A stretch of DNA of 64,000 nucleotides from Rhizobium sp. 16-488-2b (GTDB lineage: Bacteria > Pseudomonadota > Alphaproteobacteria > Rhizobiales > Rhizobiaceae). The stretch lies in assembly GCF_017741815.1 (NCBI RefSeq), contig NZ_JAGHMF010000003.1, positions 434,001-498,000 on the forward strand. Reading direction: 5' to 3'. Position numbers and translations under genes: made by a program. Below are positions 31,277 to 40,183 of the stretch, one piece after another. Below the pieces are notes generated by a model, which was not told the origin of the DNA, made no database searches, and saw only the letters and a program-made list of their open reading frames with translations. Each line of letters opens with the position of its first letter. Position 1 is the stretch's first letter.

Positions 31277-32109
31277 CGCCAGTCCTCGAAGGCAAGAACA
31301 TCGTCCGCAACTACTTTCTGCCGGGCGGCCTGTTCAAGAAGGAAAAGACCGTGCACGCCGTCAAGGGCGTGAACTTCAAGGTGGAACAGGGCAAGACGCT
31401 CGCCATCGTCGGCGAAAGCGGCTGCGGCAAGTCCACGCTCGCCCGCATCATCACCATGATCGATCCGGCAAGCGACGGCGAACTCTTCATCGACGGCAAG
31501 AAGGTGGATATCGCGGCCGGCGATCTGACGCCCGAAATGCGCCGCAAGGTGCAGATCGTGTTCCAGAACCCCTATGGTTCGCTGAACCCGCGCAAGAAGA
31601 TCGGCGATATCCTGATGGAACCGCTGATCATCAACACCAACACGCCCGCTGCCGAACGCCGCGAACTGGCGATGTCGATGTTGAAGAAGGTCGGCCTGCA
31701 GGACGTCCACTTCAACCGCTATCCGCACATGTTCTCCGGCGGCCAGCGCCAGCGTATCGCGATTGCTCGCGCGCTGATGCTGAAGCCGCGGCTTCTGGTG
31801 CTGGACGAGCCGGTCTCGGCACTTGATCTGTCGGTGCAGGCACAGGTGCTGAACCTGCTCGCCGACCTGCAGGACGAGCTGAACCTGACCTACGTCTTCA
31901 TCAGCCACGACCTCTCGGTCGTCCGCTACATGGCCGATGACGTCATGGTCATGTATTACGGCGAAGCTGTCGAATACGGATCGCGGGATCAGGTTTTCAA
32001 CGACCCGCAGCACAGCTATACCAAGACATTGTTCGCGGCGACGCCGCGCGCCGATGTCGACACCATCAGGGCACGTCTCGCCCGCAAGAATGCGGCCATC
32101 GCGTCGTAA
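31273..32109 (+). CDS. dppF: Dipeptide ABC transporter ATP-binding protein
   Basis: Second ATPase of the Dpp importer, 278 aa. Walker A is GESGCGKSTLA, the Q-loop is IVFQNPYGSLNPRKKIGDIL, the signature is FSGGQRQRIAIARALM, Walker B is LLVLDEPVSALDLS, and the H-loop is FISHDLSVVRYM. The DppF-specific SLNPRKKIG segment separates it from DppD. It overlaps dppD (ATGA) and is the last transporter gene; gluconokinase follows after 52 bp with its own ribosome binding site. Confidence 0.93.
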   Translation: MTPVLEGKNIVRNYFLPGGLFKKEKTVHAVKGVNFKVEQGKTLAIVGESGCGKSTLARIITMIDPASDGELFIDGKKVDIAAGDLTPEMRRKVQIVFQNPYGSLNPRKKIGDILMEPLIINTNTPAAERRELAMSMLKKVGLQDVHFNRYPHMFSGGQRQRIAIARALMLKPRLLVLDEPVSALDLSVQAQVLNLLADLQDELNLTYVFISHDLSVVRYMADDVMVMYYGEAVEYGSRDQVFNDPQHSYTKTLFAATPRADVDTIRARLARKNAAIAS

Positions 32110-32161
32110 TCTTGGGTCTCCTGACACGGCGGATCATGCCGAGGTGAGGAGAGTTTCTGGA

Positions 32162-32695
32162 ATGTCAGCACAAAACACGCGCCCCCATGCCGTCATCGTC
32201 ATGGGGGTCAGCGGCTGCGGCAAGTCGTCCGTGGGCGAGGCCGTAGCGAAAGCCCTTGCCGTCGAATTCGCCGAAGGCGATGCGCTGCATCCGGCGTCCA
32301 ACGTCGAGAAGATGTCGAAGGGCACCCCGCTCACCGACGAGGATCGCATGCCCTGGCTCGATATCATCGGCCGGACCATGAAGACAGCACTCGACCGTAA
32401 CGAGGGCATCGTCGTTTCCTGCTCGGCGCTGAAGAAGAGCTACCGCGACCGCCTGCGCGCCGCCGTCGACGGCAACCTGTTCTTCGTCTACCTGCACGGC
32501 TCCAGGGAGCTTTTGACCGCACGCATGGGCGCCCGCAAGGGCCACTTCATGCCGCTCTCCCTGCTTGAAAACCAGCTCGCGACGCTGGAGGTCCCGACCG
32601 GCGAACCCGGCGTCGTCACCGTCGATATCGATGGGACGATAGAAGAGATCGCCAAGACGGCGCTCCGCGATCTCAAGGAATTGGGTGTTTACTAG
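32162..32695 (+). CDS. gntK: Gluconokinase
   Basis: Phosphorylates gluconate to 6-phosphogluconate. The 177-aa P-loop kinase has GVSGCGKSSVGEAVAKAL, the substrate segment EFAEGDALHPASNVEKMSKG, PLTDEDRMPWL, and a second conserved block VSCSALKKSYRDRLR. These blocks identify the GntK/IdnK family and its normal length. GAGGAGAG lies upstream of the ATG at 32162. It follows dppF on the same strand after 52 bp but is functionally unrelated, so co-transcription is uncertain. Confidence 0.93.
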   Translation: MSAQNTRPHAVIVMGVSGCGKSSVGEAVAKALAVEFAEGDALHPASNVEKMSKGTPLTDEDRMPWLDIIGRTMKTALDRNEGIVVSCSALKKSYRDRLRAAVDGNLFFVYLHGSRELLTARMGARKGHFMPLSLLENQLATLEVPTGEPGVVTVDIDGTIEEIAKTALRDLKELGVY

Positions 32696-32704
32696 CCGGA
32701 TCGT

Positions 32705-33952
32705 TCAGGGATTAAACCGCTGCGGCGAATAGGCGGAGATGTCGACGAAGGGCTTTTCGCCCGTCATCTGCTCCGCCAGCGCCCTTCCGGTCACCGGCCC
32801 GAGCGTCAGCCCGTGATGCGCGTGGCCGAAGGCGAACCACAGGCCCTCGTGGCGCGGCGCCTTGCCGATGATGGGCATCATGTCGGGCGTGCAGGGTCGG
32901 GCGCCCATCCAGGGTTCGGGATCGAGCCTTTCGCCGAGCGGAAACACACCGCGCGCCACCGTTTCGGCGCGGTCGAGCTGCACCGGTGTCTTTGGTGCAT
33001 CGATCGCCGCGAACTCCGCGCCCGTCGTCAGCCGAATGCCGTTTTCCATCGGCGCCATGAGGTATCCGAGCTCCGTGTCGGCCACGGTGTTGTTGAGCAC
33101 CGCGTTGCCCTTCGCGGAATAATGCATGTGATAGCCGCGCTTGACCCCGAGCGGGAAAGCGTAGCCGAGCCGCTTCGTCGCGACCGCAGCCCACGGCCCG
33201 AGCGCCATCACCGCTTCATCGGCTTCGACGGGACCCTCATCGGTCGCGATCTTCCAGCCGGCGCCGAACTTGCCGAAGGAGTTCGCATCCCCTTTGATGA
33301 AGCGGCCGCCGATGCTTTCGAAGTAGCGCAGATAGCTTGCCGTCAGCGCCTGCGGATTGATGACCGACCACGGATCGCGCCACTTCAGGGCGCCGACGAA
33401 GCCGAGGTTGAGGTCCGGCTCCAGCCGCGCCAGATCGCCGGTATCCAGCTTGTCGAAGCCGACGCCGAATTCCCGCTGCAGCCGTTCGGCCTCGGCAAAC
33501 TCAGCGTCGCGCTTCTCACCGGTGCGGAACACCTCGATCCAACCGTTCTTGCGGATCAGATGCTCGGCGCCTGCTGCTTCGATCAGGTCGTTGTGCTCGG
33601 AGATTGAATGCGCGATCAGCGGCGCATAGGCCTTCGAGATCATCTGGTGACGCTTGGTGTTCGAGTGCCACCAGTAGCGCGCCAGGAACGACAGCTGCTT
33701 CGGCAGCGCGTTCAGGTGATAATGCGCGTCGATACGGTTGTTGAAGGCGTAGCGGACGAGAAGGCCGAGCTGCTGCGGAAAACCGTAGGGCACCACGCCC
33801 TCGCGCTGGATCAATCCGGCGTTCCCGAAGGATGTGCCATTGCCCGGCGGCTTGCGATCGATCAATGTCACCTGGCGTCCGCGCCGCTGCAGATGAATGG
33901 CCGTCGATACGCCGACGATGCCGGCTCCAAGCACGATTACGTTCTTCGTCAT
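32705..33952 (-). CDS. FAD-dependent oxidoreductase, D-amino-acid dehydrogenase (DadA) type
   Basis: A 415-aa flavoenzyme of the DAO/DadA family that oxidises D-amino acids or similar amines. The N-terminal Rossmann motif VLGAGIVGVSTAIHL is followed by the FAD-binding DRKPPGNGTSFGNAG. The C-terminal flavin-contact block reads PDMMPIIGKAPRHEGLWFAF, then GHAHHGLTLGP. Start at 33952 (MTKNVIVLG) is preferred over 34003 because it puts the Rossmann strand at residue 4, as usual; GTGGGA is a weak ribosome binding site. Substrate cannot be read from sequence: D-amino acid or hydroxyproline-type are both possible. A start-to-end gap of 76 bp separates it from the methyltransferase upstream. Confidence 0.88.
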   Translation of the reverse strand: MTKNVIVLGAGIVGVSTAIHLQRRGRQVTLIDRKPPGNGTSFGNAGLIQREGVVPYGFPQQLGLLVRYAFNNRIDAHYHLNALPKQLSFLARYWWHSNTKRHQMISKAYAPLIAHSISEHNDLIEAAGAEHLIRKNGWIEVFRTGEKRDAEFAEAERLQREFGVGFDKLDTGDLARLEPDLNLGFVGALKWRDPWSVINPQALTASYLRYFESIGGRFIKGDANSFGKFGAGWKIATDEGPVEADEAVMALGPWAAVATKRLGYAFPLGVKRGYHMHYSAKGNAVLNNTVADTELGYLMAPMENGIRLTTGAEFAAIDAPKTPVQLDRAETVARGVFPLGERLDPEPWMGARPCTPDMMPIIGKAPRHEGLWFAFGHAHHGLTLGPVTGRALAEQMTGEKPFVDISAYSPQRFNP

Positions 33953-34028
33953 TTTCCCACGAAACCCACGATAGTCTAGGCATGGAAAATGCCCCTCCGC
34001 CAAGCCGCGTGCAAATGAAAAATCGCAT

Positions 34029-34529
34029 TCATTTCAAAAACATTGCCGCCTTCAGCGCACGGTTCTCCACCGAAATGCGAAGCCACAGCATCAGCCCGTT
34101 CAAGATGGAGAAAATGGCGGCGAATAGCGGCATGTTGAACGCCAGCGGCAGCACCGCGATCTCGCCGATCACGACCGCGTAATTCGGATGCGACAGCAGC
34201 CGGTACGGTCCCTCGCGCACCAGCGACGCCCCTGTCAGCACGATGATCCGCGTCGTCCACCGCCCCTTGAGCGTCGCAAGCACCCAGAGCCGACCAAGCT
34301 GCAGCACGACGAAGAGCACGAGCCATAGAGGCTGCACCGGATGGCCCGGCGCCATCAGCCAGAGCCCGGCAAGCCAGCTCGCATGCAGCGCCACCATGAC
34401 AGGGTAGTGGTCGGCGCCGATCTCGCGGGCGCCGCGCGCCATCAACGCGCGCGTGTTGCGGCGGGCGATGACAAGCTCCGCCAGCCGTTGCAGCGTCACG
34501 AAACCGAGGATGATGATCGAGGGCCACAT
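34029..34529 (-). CDS. Isoprenylcysteine carboxyl methyltransferase-like membrane enzyme
   Basis: A 166-aa membrane protein of the ICMT-like methyltransferase family. Helices include MWPSIIILGFVTLQRLAELV, PLWLVLFVVLQLGRLWVLAT and IGEIAVLPLAFNMPLFAAIF. The S-adenosylmethionine-binding C-terminal block is visible as LVREGPYRLLSHPNYAVVIG, followed by ENRALKA. It starts 2 bp after the stop of the type III polyketide synthase, indicating coupled translation. In Bacillus subtilis, the homologous pair BpsA-BpsB makes alkylpyrones and methylates them, so a methyl ether of a polyketide lipid is the likely product here. Confidence 0.85.
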   Translation of the reverse strand: MWPSIIILGFVTLQRLAELVIARRNTRALMARGAREIGADHYPVMVALHASWLAGLWLMAPGHPVQPLWLVLFVVLQLGRLWVLATLKGRWTTRIIVLTGASLVREGPYRLLSHPNYAVVIGEIAVLPLAFNMPLFAAIFSILNGLMLWLRISVENRALKAAMFLK

Positions 34530-34531
34530 CG

Positions 34532-35581
34532 TCAGGCCCTCGTCAACGTCACGCAGCGGGCCGAAAAGCCCGGTCCCATCGCAATCATCGCCGCCCGCTT
34601 CGGCAATCCCTCACGCAGCACCCGCTCAAGCACGAACAGCACCGTCGGCGAAGACATGTTGCCGTATTCCTCAAGCACCGCCCGCTCATGCTCAAGCGCC
34701 GAGGACGGGATCGACAAGGCTGTCTCCAGCGCCGTCAGAACGCGTGCCCCGCCAGGATGGCAGATGAAGCGGTCGATATCATCCCGGCTCAGCCCGTTGC
34801 GGCCGAGAATGCCGTCGATCGCCGGTCCCAACTCCTTCTCCGCAAAGGGCGGCAAGGATTGCGCCAGCACGATCCCAAAGCCGGCATCGTCGATCTTCCA
34901 GCCCATGATCCCGAGCGTATCGGGAAACAGGTGCTCTCCGGTGGATTCGACCGCGGCAAGCCCCTCCGGCCCACCCCGCAAGATACAGGCCGCCGCACCG
35001 TCGCCGAACAGCGCGGTTGCTATGATATTCGCCCGCGTCAACTCGTCGAGCCGGAACGCCAGCGTGCAAAGCTCGATCGAGACGAAGAGCACGGTCGCGC
35101 CGGGCCGCGCCTTGGCGAGCCGCGCCGCGATCGCAAAGCCGGAAACGCCGGCCGCGCAGCCGAGGCCGAACACCGGCAGGCGCTCGACATCCGTCCGAAA
35201 CCCGATCTCGGAGGCCAGCTGCGCATCGAGGCTCGGCGTCGCGATGCCGGTGGAGGAGACCGTGACGATGCAGTCGACATCGGCTCCCTTAAGGTCAGCC
35301 TGATCGAGCGCCGCCGTGACGGTCCGCCGAAACAGGCTTCGCGCCTCGTCCTGATAGGCCTGCATGCGGTCTTCCCAGCCATGCGGCTCGGTGAACCATG
35401 AGAGTGGCCGCGCGGCGTGTCGCGTGCGGATGCCGGCATTGGTGAAGACCGGCACAAGATGCGCGAAGTCCTTCAGCCGGCTGGAAAACAGCCGCGCCGA
35501 CGTCTCCGCGGCCTCCTCCTGCGTGATGACATGCAGTGGCGCCGCGGTGGCGAGGCTGAGTAGTTTGACGGTCTCGTTCAC
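34532..35581 (-). CDS. Type III polyketide synthase (chalcone/stilbene synthase family)
   Basis: A 349-aa condensing enzyme that extends an acyl-CoA with malonyl-CoA and cyclises it to a pyrone or resorcinol. The catalytic triad is visible: Cys in VFGLGCAAGVSG, His in RFICHPGGARV, and Asn in EEYGNMSSPTVLF. A final block is KRAAMIAMGPGFSARCVTL. Bacterial homologues (BpsA, ArsB/C, PhlD) use fatty acyl or small starters. The coupled methyltransferase-like gene points to alkylpyrone methyl ethers, as in BpsA-BpsB. It is the first gene of a minus-strand set with the methyltransferase and perhaps the oxidoreductase. Confidence 0.92.
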   Translation of the reverse strand: MNETVKLLSLATAAPLHVITQEEAAETSARLFSSRLKDFAHLVPVFTNAGIRTRHAARPLSWFTEPHGWEDRMQAYQDEARSLFRRTVTAALDQADLKGADVDCIVTVSSTGIATPSLDAQLASEIGFRTDVERLPVFGLGCAAGVSGFAIAARLAKARPGATVLFVSIELCTLAFRLDELTRANIIATALFGDGAAACILRGGPEGLAAVESTGEHLFPDTLGIMGWKIDDAGFGIVLAQSLPPFAEKELGPAIDGILGRNGLSRDDIDRFICHPGGARVLTALETALSIPSSALEHERAVLEEYGNMSSPTVLFVLERVLREGLPKRAAMIAMGPGFSARCVTLTRA

Positions 35582-35774
35582 GAAAATGCTCCTGTTCGTC
35601 CCCCCGGCGCACGCGGAGCAAACACGCCAGCTCGGGCTTTATTCGCCGCTGGCTCTCACGAAACGGTGATCGGAAAAATCGGGATGCCCGCCGAATAAAC
35701 CCGCCGGCTGCGGTGTTCATTCGCCGCAACCCTGTCTTCCAGACCAACCCGTCTTGTCCCGAAGGAGATACATC

Positions 35775-36320
35775 ATGACCTCAGCAACCTCCCGGATTGC
35801 ATCCGTCCTCATCAGCGGCGCGATCGCCGCCTTCGCGTTCACCGCGCCTGCTTTCGCCGCCGGCGGCGACGATAGCGGCGGCGCCACCACGCCGACCTGC
35901 AAGAAGGGTGAGGTCTATGACAAGAAGACGCAGAAATGCGTCAAGCAGTCGGGCGCCAATATCACCGACGACAACCGCACCGAATACGCCTATTCGCTGG
36001 CCAAGGCAGGCCGTTACGACGAGGCGCTGGCCATGCTCGACACGCTGAAGGACCAGAACACCGCCGAGGCGCTGAACTATCGCGGCTACGCAACGCGTAA
36101 GCTCGGACGCACGGATGAAGGCATTTCCTACTATCTGAAGTCGGTCCAGCTCGATCCGCAATATGCCAAGGTCCGCGAATATCTCGGCGAAGCCTATGTC
36201 ATCAAGGGCCGCATCGATCTCGCCAAGGAGCAGCTCGGCACCATCAAGATGCTGTGCGGCACGTCTTGCGAGGAATATCGCGATCTCAACGAAGCGATCA
36301 CCGATCCGTCGAAGATCTAA
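35775..36320 (+). CDS. Exported tetratricopeptide-repeat protein
   Basis: A 181-aa protein with a signal peptide (SRIASVLISGAIAAFAFTAP, cleavage near AFAA). A short region with two Cys (PTCKKGEVYDKKTQKCVKQ) comes next. Then there are at least two TPR units, seen as YAYSLAKAGRYDEALAMLDT and TAEALNYRGYATRKLGRTDE, with QLDPQYAKVREYLGEAYVIK. A second Cys pair (CGTSC) lies near the C-terminus. The ATG at 35775 follows AAGGAG. It is periplasmic and probably a protein-interaction module; it lies near a sigma/anti-sigma pair but is separated from it by repeats. Function unknown. Confidence 0.85.
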   Translation: MTSATSRIASVLISGAIAAFAFTAPAFAAGGDDSGGATTPTCKKGEVYDKKTQKCVKQSGANITDDNRTEYAYSLAKAGRYDEALAMLDTLKDQNTAEALNYRGYATRKLGRTDEGISYYLKSVQLDPQYAKVREYLGEAYVIKGRIDLAKEQLGTIKMLCGTSCEEYRDLNEAITDPSKI

Positions 36321-36424
36321 AGCATGTCGCGCAAAAGTGTGCAGCGGTTTTGCGGCACCGACATGCGACAAAACAACGACTTAAAGCATGGCGAGCGAAT
36401 CCGAAGGATCGCGACACGCTTTAA
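36321..36424. repeat. Rhizobial palindromic intergenic repeat
   Basis: A compound palindrome starts immediately after the TPR stop. GCATGTCG-C-GCAAAA is matched by TTTTGC and CGACATGC. A second pair is AAAGCATGGCGAGCG with CGCGACACGCTTT. I recognise this as the type of short interspersed palindrome common between genes in Rhizobium and Sinorhizobium. Confidence 0.75.
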
Positions 36425-36463
36425 CGCGCGGGAACGCCCGATAATGTGACGAGGAACATGCCG

Positions 36464-37069
36464 ATGGTCGTCGCCTACACGACATTTCCTGCCTATAGTC
36501 ACGCCAACAAGACCGCGCCGGTTCGTCCGGCGCGGTCTTCGGCAAACCCCGTGGCGGAGGCGGCCATCGCAAGCGAATCCGATATCAGGAGCGGTCTGAC
36601 GGAAAATCTGTCGCGGCTCTGGCGCTATGGTCTCGTGCTCTCGCATCGCCGCGACGTGGCCGACGATCTGGTGCAGCAGACCTGCGTGCGCGCTCTGGAG
36701 CGCGCCACGCAGTTTCAGGTGGGCACCCGGCTCGACCGCTGGCTGTTTGCCATTCTTCATTCGATCTGGCTCAATGAAATCCGCTCGCGGCGGGTCCGCG
36801 AAGGGCAGGGCTTCGTCGATGCCGAGCAGGCGCTCGTCGTCGATGGCGCGCGCGAAACGGAGACGCATGTCATGGCCGCTCAGGTGCTTCGTCTTGTTGG
36901 CGCGCTGCCCGATGCGCAACGTGCCGCGGTCTTCTTGGCCTATGTCGAGGGCCTGTCCTACAAGGAGGTGGCCGCCGTGCTCGATATTCCGATCGGCACC
37001 GTCATGAGCCGGCTCGCCGCCGCCCGCGCGACCCTGGCCGGCAATCTGAAGGAGGAGGGTGGACGATGA
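36464..37069 (+). CDS. ECF-type RNA polymerase sigma factor
   Basis: A 201-aa sigma-70 family protein with regions 2 and 4 only. Region 2 is SHRRDVADDLVQQTCVRALE, followed by RLDRWLFAILHSIWLNEIRS. Region 4 is LPDAQRAAVFLAYVEGLSYK then EVAAVLDIPIGTVMSRLAAA. An N-terminal extension of about 40 residues precedes region 2. Three close starts exist; I choose ATG 36464, 7 bp after GAGGAA. It overlaps the anti-sigma gene by 4 bp (ATGA), so the pair is co-translated. The promoter it reads and the inducing signal are unknown. Confidence 0.92.
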   Translation: MVVAYTTFPAYSHANKTAPVRPARSSANPVAEAAIASESDIRSGLTENLSRLWRYGLVLSHRRDVADDLVQQTCVRALERATQFQVGTRLDRWLFAILHSIWLNEIRSRRVREGQGFVDAEQALVVDGARETETHVMAAQVLRLVGALPDAQRAAVFLAYVEGLSYKEVAAVLDIPIGTVMSRLAAARATLAGNLKEEGGR

Positions 37070-37854
37070 CCGACAAGACCACGATCCCCTCCGACGAGGA
37101 ACTGACCGCCTATCTCGACGGCGAACTGCCACCCGCTGAAGCCGCGCGTCTCGAAGCACTCCTGGAAACGGACGCCGAGCTGGCCGCCCGCCTCGAGTTC
37201 CTGTCCCGCGCCAGCCTGCCCTTCGCACAAGCCTTCGATCCGCTTCTCGCTCAGGCGCCGAAAGCCGAGCTCGAAGCCATCCTTTCGCGCCTCTCCGCCG
37301 TACCGGCGGCAACGCCGACCCCCAGCCGCCGTCGCTTCCTCGGCGCACTCGCCGCCTGCTTGGTAGGCGGCGTCATCGCCGACCGCGCCTTCATTGGCTT
37401 GAGCCGACAGCTCGCCGCCACCGATGAAGACAGCGAATGGCGCGCCACGGTCGCCGATTACATCGCTCTTTACACGCCCGAAACGCTGGCCGGTCCGGTG
37501 CCCTCGCTTGCGTCGCAGGAAGGTCAGCTATCGGCCGTCGAAGCAAGGCTCGGCCTGCACCTCTCTCCGGAGGCGATCGCGCTTCAGGGCGTCGATTTCA
37601 AACGGGCGCTGCTCCTGCAATATGACGACCAGCCACTCGCCCAGCTCGCCTACCTCGACCCCGAGACGGGACCGCTAGCCCTCTGCATCGTCCGCTCCGG
37701 CGATGGTGTACGGGAGCCTGACGTCGAAAGCCGCAAGGGCATGAACGTCGTCTACTGGTCCGACAAGACCCACGCCTTCATGCTGATCGGCCATGCGTCG
37801 CTGGAGCGGATGAAGACGTTGGCGGGGGATGTGAGGATGCGGTTTGAGGTTTGA
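37066..37854 (+). CDS. Anti-sigma factor, membrane anchored
   Basis: A 262-aa partner of the ECF sigma factor. The N-terminal sigma-binding helices (about 9-60) contain EELTAYLDGELPPAEAARLE, with no HxxxCxxC zinc motif. One membrane segment starts at about residue 87 and reads RRRFLGALAACLVGGVIAD; the SRRRFLG lead resembles a twin-arginine signal. The C-terminal periplasmic domain (about 115-262) ends VYWSDKTHAFMLIGHASLER. The domain order is that of FecR/RskA-like anti-sigma factors, whose periplasmic part senses a signal. It overlaps the sigma gene and is followed by a long inverted repeat. Confidence 0.85.
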   Translation: MTDKTTIPSDEELTAYLDGELPPAEAARLEALLETDAELAARLEFLSRASLPFAQAFDPLLAQAPKAELEAILSRLSAVPAATPTPSRRRFLGALAACLVGGVIADRAFIGLSRQLAATDEDSEWRATVADYIALYTPETLAGPVPSLASQEGQLSAVEARLGLHLSPEAIALQGVDFKRALLLQYDDQPLAQLAYLDPETGPLALCIVRSGDGVREPDVESRKGMNVVYWSDKTHAFMLIGHASLERMKTLAGDVRMRFEV

Positions 37855-37887
37855 GGGGGACAGCGTTGGGCGTTGTGCCGCGTGGCA

Positions 37888-38036
37888 CCCCCCTCTGTCC
37901 TGCCGGACATCTCCCCCACAAGGGGGGAGATCGACTCGCGATTAAGGTCTGCGCCAAGCAATGAGAGCGGAACGAGCGGGCACGCCCAGCCAATCTCCCC
38001 ACCTGTGGGGGAGATGCCCGGCAGGGCAGAGGGGGG
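37888..38036. repeat. Long inverted intergenic repeat
   Basis: Arms of about 44 bp (37888-37931 and 37993-38036) match in reverse with a few differences. Each contains CCCCCCTCTG, then CATCTCCCCCACA. About 60 bp lie between them. It fits the miniature palindromic elements common in Rhizobiales and may form a bidirectional terminator for the two convergent genes. Confidence 0.75.
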
Positions 38037-38113
38037 TATCCCACCCAAAAACGCTAAATCTGAATCTTAAGAAAAAGCTACCCGGCAAAACTCAGTGCCG
38101 TTGGTCCCACACC

Positions 38114-40183
38114 CTACCGCCACATCGTCCGCATCCGCGCCGCCACATCCACCCTTATCTGCTGCGTGCTCCGCTCCGAAGGCGTCGCGACCACAACCGG
38201 CCATGCCGCCGTCTCGAAATACTGCAGCAGCGTCACCGGAATGAACCGTGTGCGCGATGCATAGACATGTCGGTCGCCCTGGCCGTGCTGGCCGCTGGTG
38301 AAGAAGCGTTGTGGGGTGATCAGCGTCAGGCTGTCCTTGGCCCGCGTCATGCCGACATAGAGCAGACGGCGCTCCTCCTCGATCTCCTGCGTCGTGCCGA
38401 CGGCGAGGTCGGAGGGGATGCAGCCGTCGACGACGTTGAGCATGAACACCGCCCGCCATTCCTGCCCCTTGGCCGAATGGATGGTGGAGAGGATGAGATA
38501 ATCCTCGTCGAGCAGCGGCACGCCGGCCTGGTCGCTGGTGGCGTCGGGCGGGTCGAGCGTCAGTTCGGTGAGGAAGCGTTCGCGATTGGCATAGCCCGAG
38601 GCGATCTGCTCGAGCTGCAGGAGATCGGCCTTGCGGGTGTCTGCGTCCTCGTGGATGCGGTCGAGATGCGGTTCGTACCATTCGCGCGCCTGCGCGATCT
38701 CGGCGGGCCATGGCCCGTTCGCCTTGCGCAATCCTTCCAGCAGCTGCACCAGCGCCGGCCAGCTTTCGCCGGTCTTGGCCGGCGGCGGGATTTCGGCGAG
38801 CGCCATCAGCGGCTCGGGGTCGGCGGCGATCGTGTCGAGGATCTTGCCCGCCGTCTGCGGTCCGATCCCGGGCAGCATCTTCAACAGGCGGAAGCCGGAG
38901 ACCCGGTCGCGCGGGTTCTGCGCGAAGCGCAGGATCGCCAGCATGTCCTTCACATGCGCCGAATCCAGGAATTTCAGCCCGCCGAACTTGACGAAGGGAA
39001 TGTTGCGCCGCGTCAGCTCCACTTCGAGCGGGCCGCTGTGCGAGGAGGTGCGAAACAGCACGGCTTGCTGCTTCAGCGTCATCCCCACTTCGCGGTTGGC
39101 GAGTACCTGCTCGACGATGTAGTTCGCCTGGTCGTTTTCGTCCTTGACGGTGAGCAGCTTCGGCCGCTCTTCGGATTGCCGGTCGGTCCAGAGGTTCTTG
39201 GTAAAGCGCTCGCGCGCCAGTTCGATCACACCGTTGGCGGCGGCAAGGATCGTCGTCGTCGAACGATAGTTGCGGTCGAGCGTGATGATGTCGGCCGGTG
39301 GCTCGAAGGTTTTCGGGAAGTCGAGAATGTTGCGGATCGTCGCCGCCCGGAAGGAGTAGATGGACTGCGCGTCGTCGCCGACGACGGTCAGTCCCCGCCC
39401 GCCGGGCTTCAGCGCCATCAGCACGGAGGATTGCAGCCGGTTGGTATCCTGGTACTCGTCCACCATCACATGGTCGAAACGCCCGCCGATATCGGCTGCC
39501 AATTCCGGGTCGCTGACCATCTGCGCCCAGTAGAGCAAGAGGTCGTCGTAATCGAGCACGTTCTGCGCCTGCTTGGCCTCGACGTAACAGGCAAACAGCT
39601 CGCGCAGCTGCTCTTCCCAGGTTGCCACCCACGGATACCAGGTCTTCAACACCTCGGCGAGCGGCGTCTCCGAATTGACCGTGCGCGAATAGATCGCGAG
39701 ACACGTTCCCTTGGTCGGAAACCGGCTTTCGGTCTTGGAGAAACCGAGCTCGTGCCGGATGAGGTTCATCAGGTCGGCGCTGTCTTCCCGGTCGTGAATG
39801 GTGAAATCGACATTGAGGCCGATCTGCTCGGCATAGATCCGGAGCAGCCGCGCGCCGATCCCGTGAAAGGTGCCGGCCCAGGTCAGCGCGTCGGTCATGA
39901 CGGCGGAATTGGCACCCAGCACCTGCCGGCAGATGCGCTCGACGCGCCGCGCCATTTCGGACGCCGCCCTGCGCGAAAAAGTCATCAAGAGGATGCGGCG
40001 CGGATCGGCGCCGTTGACGATCAGATGCGCCACCCGGTGCGCCAGCGTGTTGGTCTTGCCCGATCCGGCGCCGGCGATGATCAGAAGTGGACCGCCCGTC
40101 GTATCCGGTCCCTGACCGACCCCATGCTCCACGGCAAGACGCTGCCGCTCGTTCAGTTTCTCGAGATAGGCCGCCGCCTGCAT
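38114..40183 (-). CDS. UvrD/PcrA-type superfamily 1 DNA helicase
   Basis: A 689-aa 3'-5' DNA helicase of the UvrD/Rep class. The motifs are Q-motif LNERQRLAVEH, Ia/Walker A IIAGAGSGKTNTLAHRVAHL, II MVDEYQDTNRLQ, III VVGDDAQSIYSFRAA, IV DRNYRST, V LSTIHSAKGQEW, and VI LLYVGMTRAKDSL. The length is close to UvrD/PcrA. A C-terminal tail reads ASRTRFIPVTLLQYFET. The start is the first ATG, just after the coding direction turns; no strong ribosome binding site is visible. It is probably a repair or replication helicase and not part of any visible operon. Confidence 0.92.
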   Translation of the reverse strand: MQAAAYLEKLNERQRLAVEHGVGQGPDTTGGPLLIIAGAGSGKTNTLAHRVAHLIVNGADPRRILLMTFSRRAASEMARRVERICRQVLGANSAVMTDALTWAGTFHGIGARLLRIYAEQIGLNVDFTIHDREDSADLMNLIRHELGFSKTESRFPTKGTCLAIYSRTVNSETPLAEVLKTWYPWVATWEEQLRELFACYVEAKQAQNVLDYDDLLLYWAQMVSDPELAADIGGRFDHVMVDEYQDTNRLQSSVLMALKPGGRGLTVVGDDAQSIYSFRAATIRNILDFPKTFEPPADIITLDRNYRSTTTILAAANGVIELARERFTKNLWTDRQSEERPKLLTVKDENDQANYIVEQVLANREVGMTLKQQAVLFRTSSHSGPLEVELTRRNIPFVKFGGLKFLDSAHVKDMLAILRFAQNPRDRVSGFRLLKMLPGIGPQTAGKILDTIAADPEPLMALAEIPPPAKTGESWPALVQLLEGLRKANGPWPAEIAQAREWYEPHLDRIHEDADTRKADLLQLEQIASGYANRERFLTELTLDPPDATSDQAGVPLLDEDYLILSTIHSAKGQEWRAVFMLNVVDGCIPSDLAVGTTQEIEEERRLLYVGMTRAKDSLTLITPQRFFTSGQHGQGDRHVYASRTRFIPVTLLQYFETAAWPVVVATPSERSTQQIRVDVAARMRTMWR

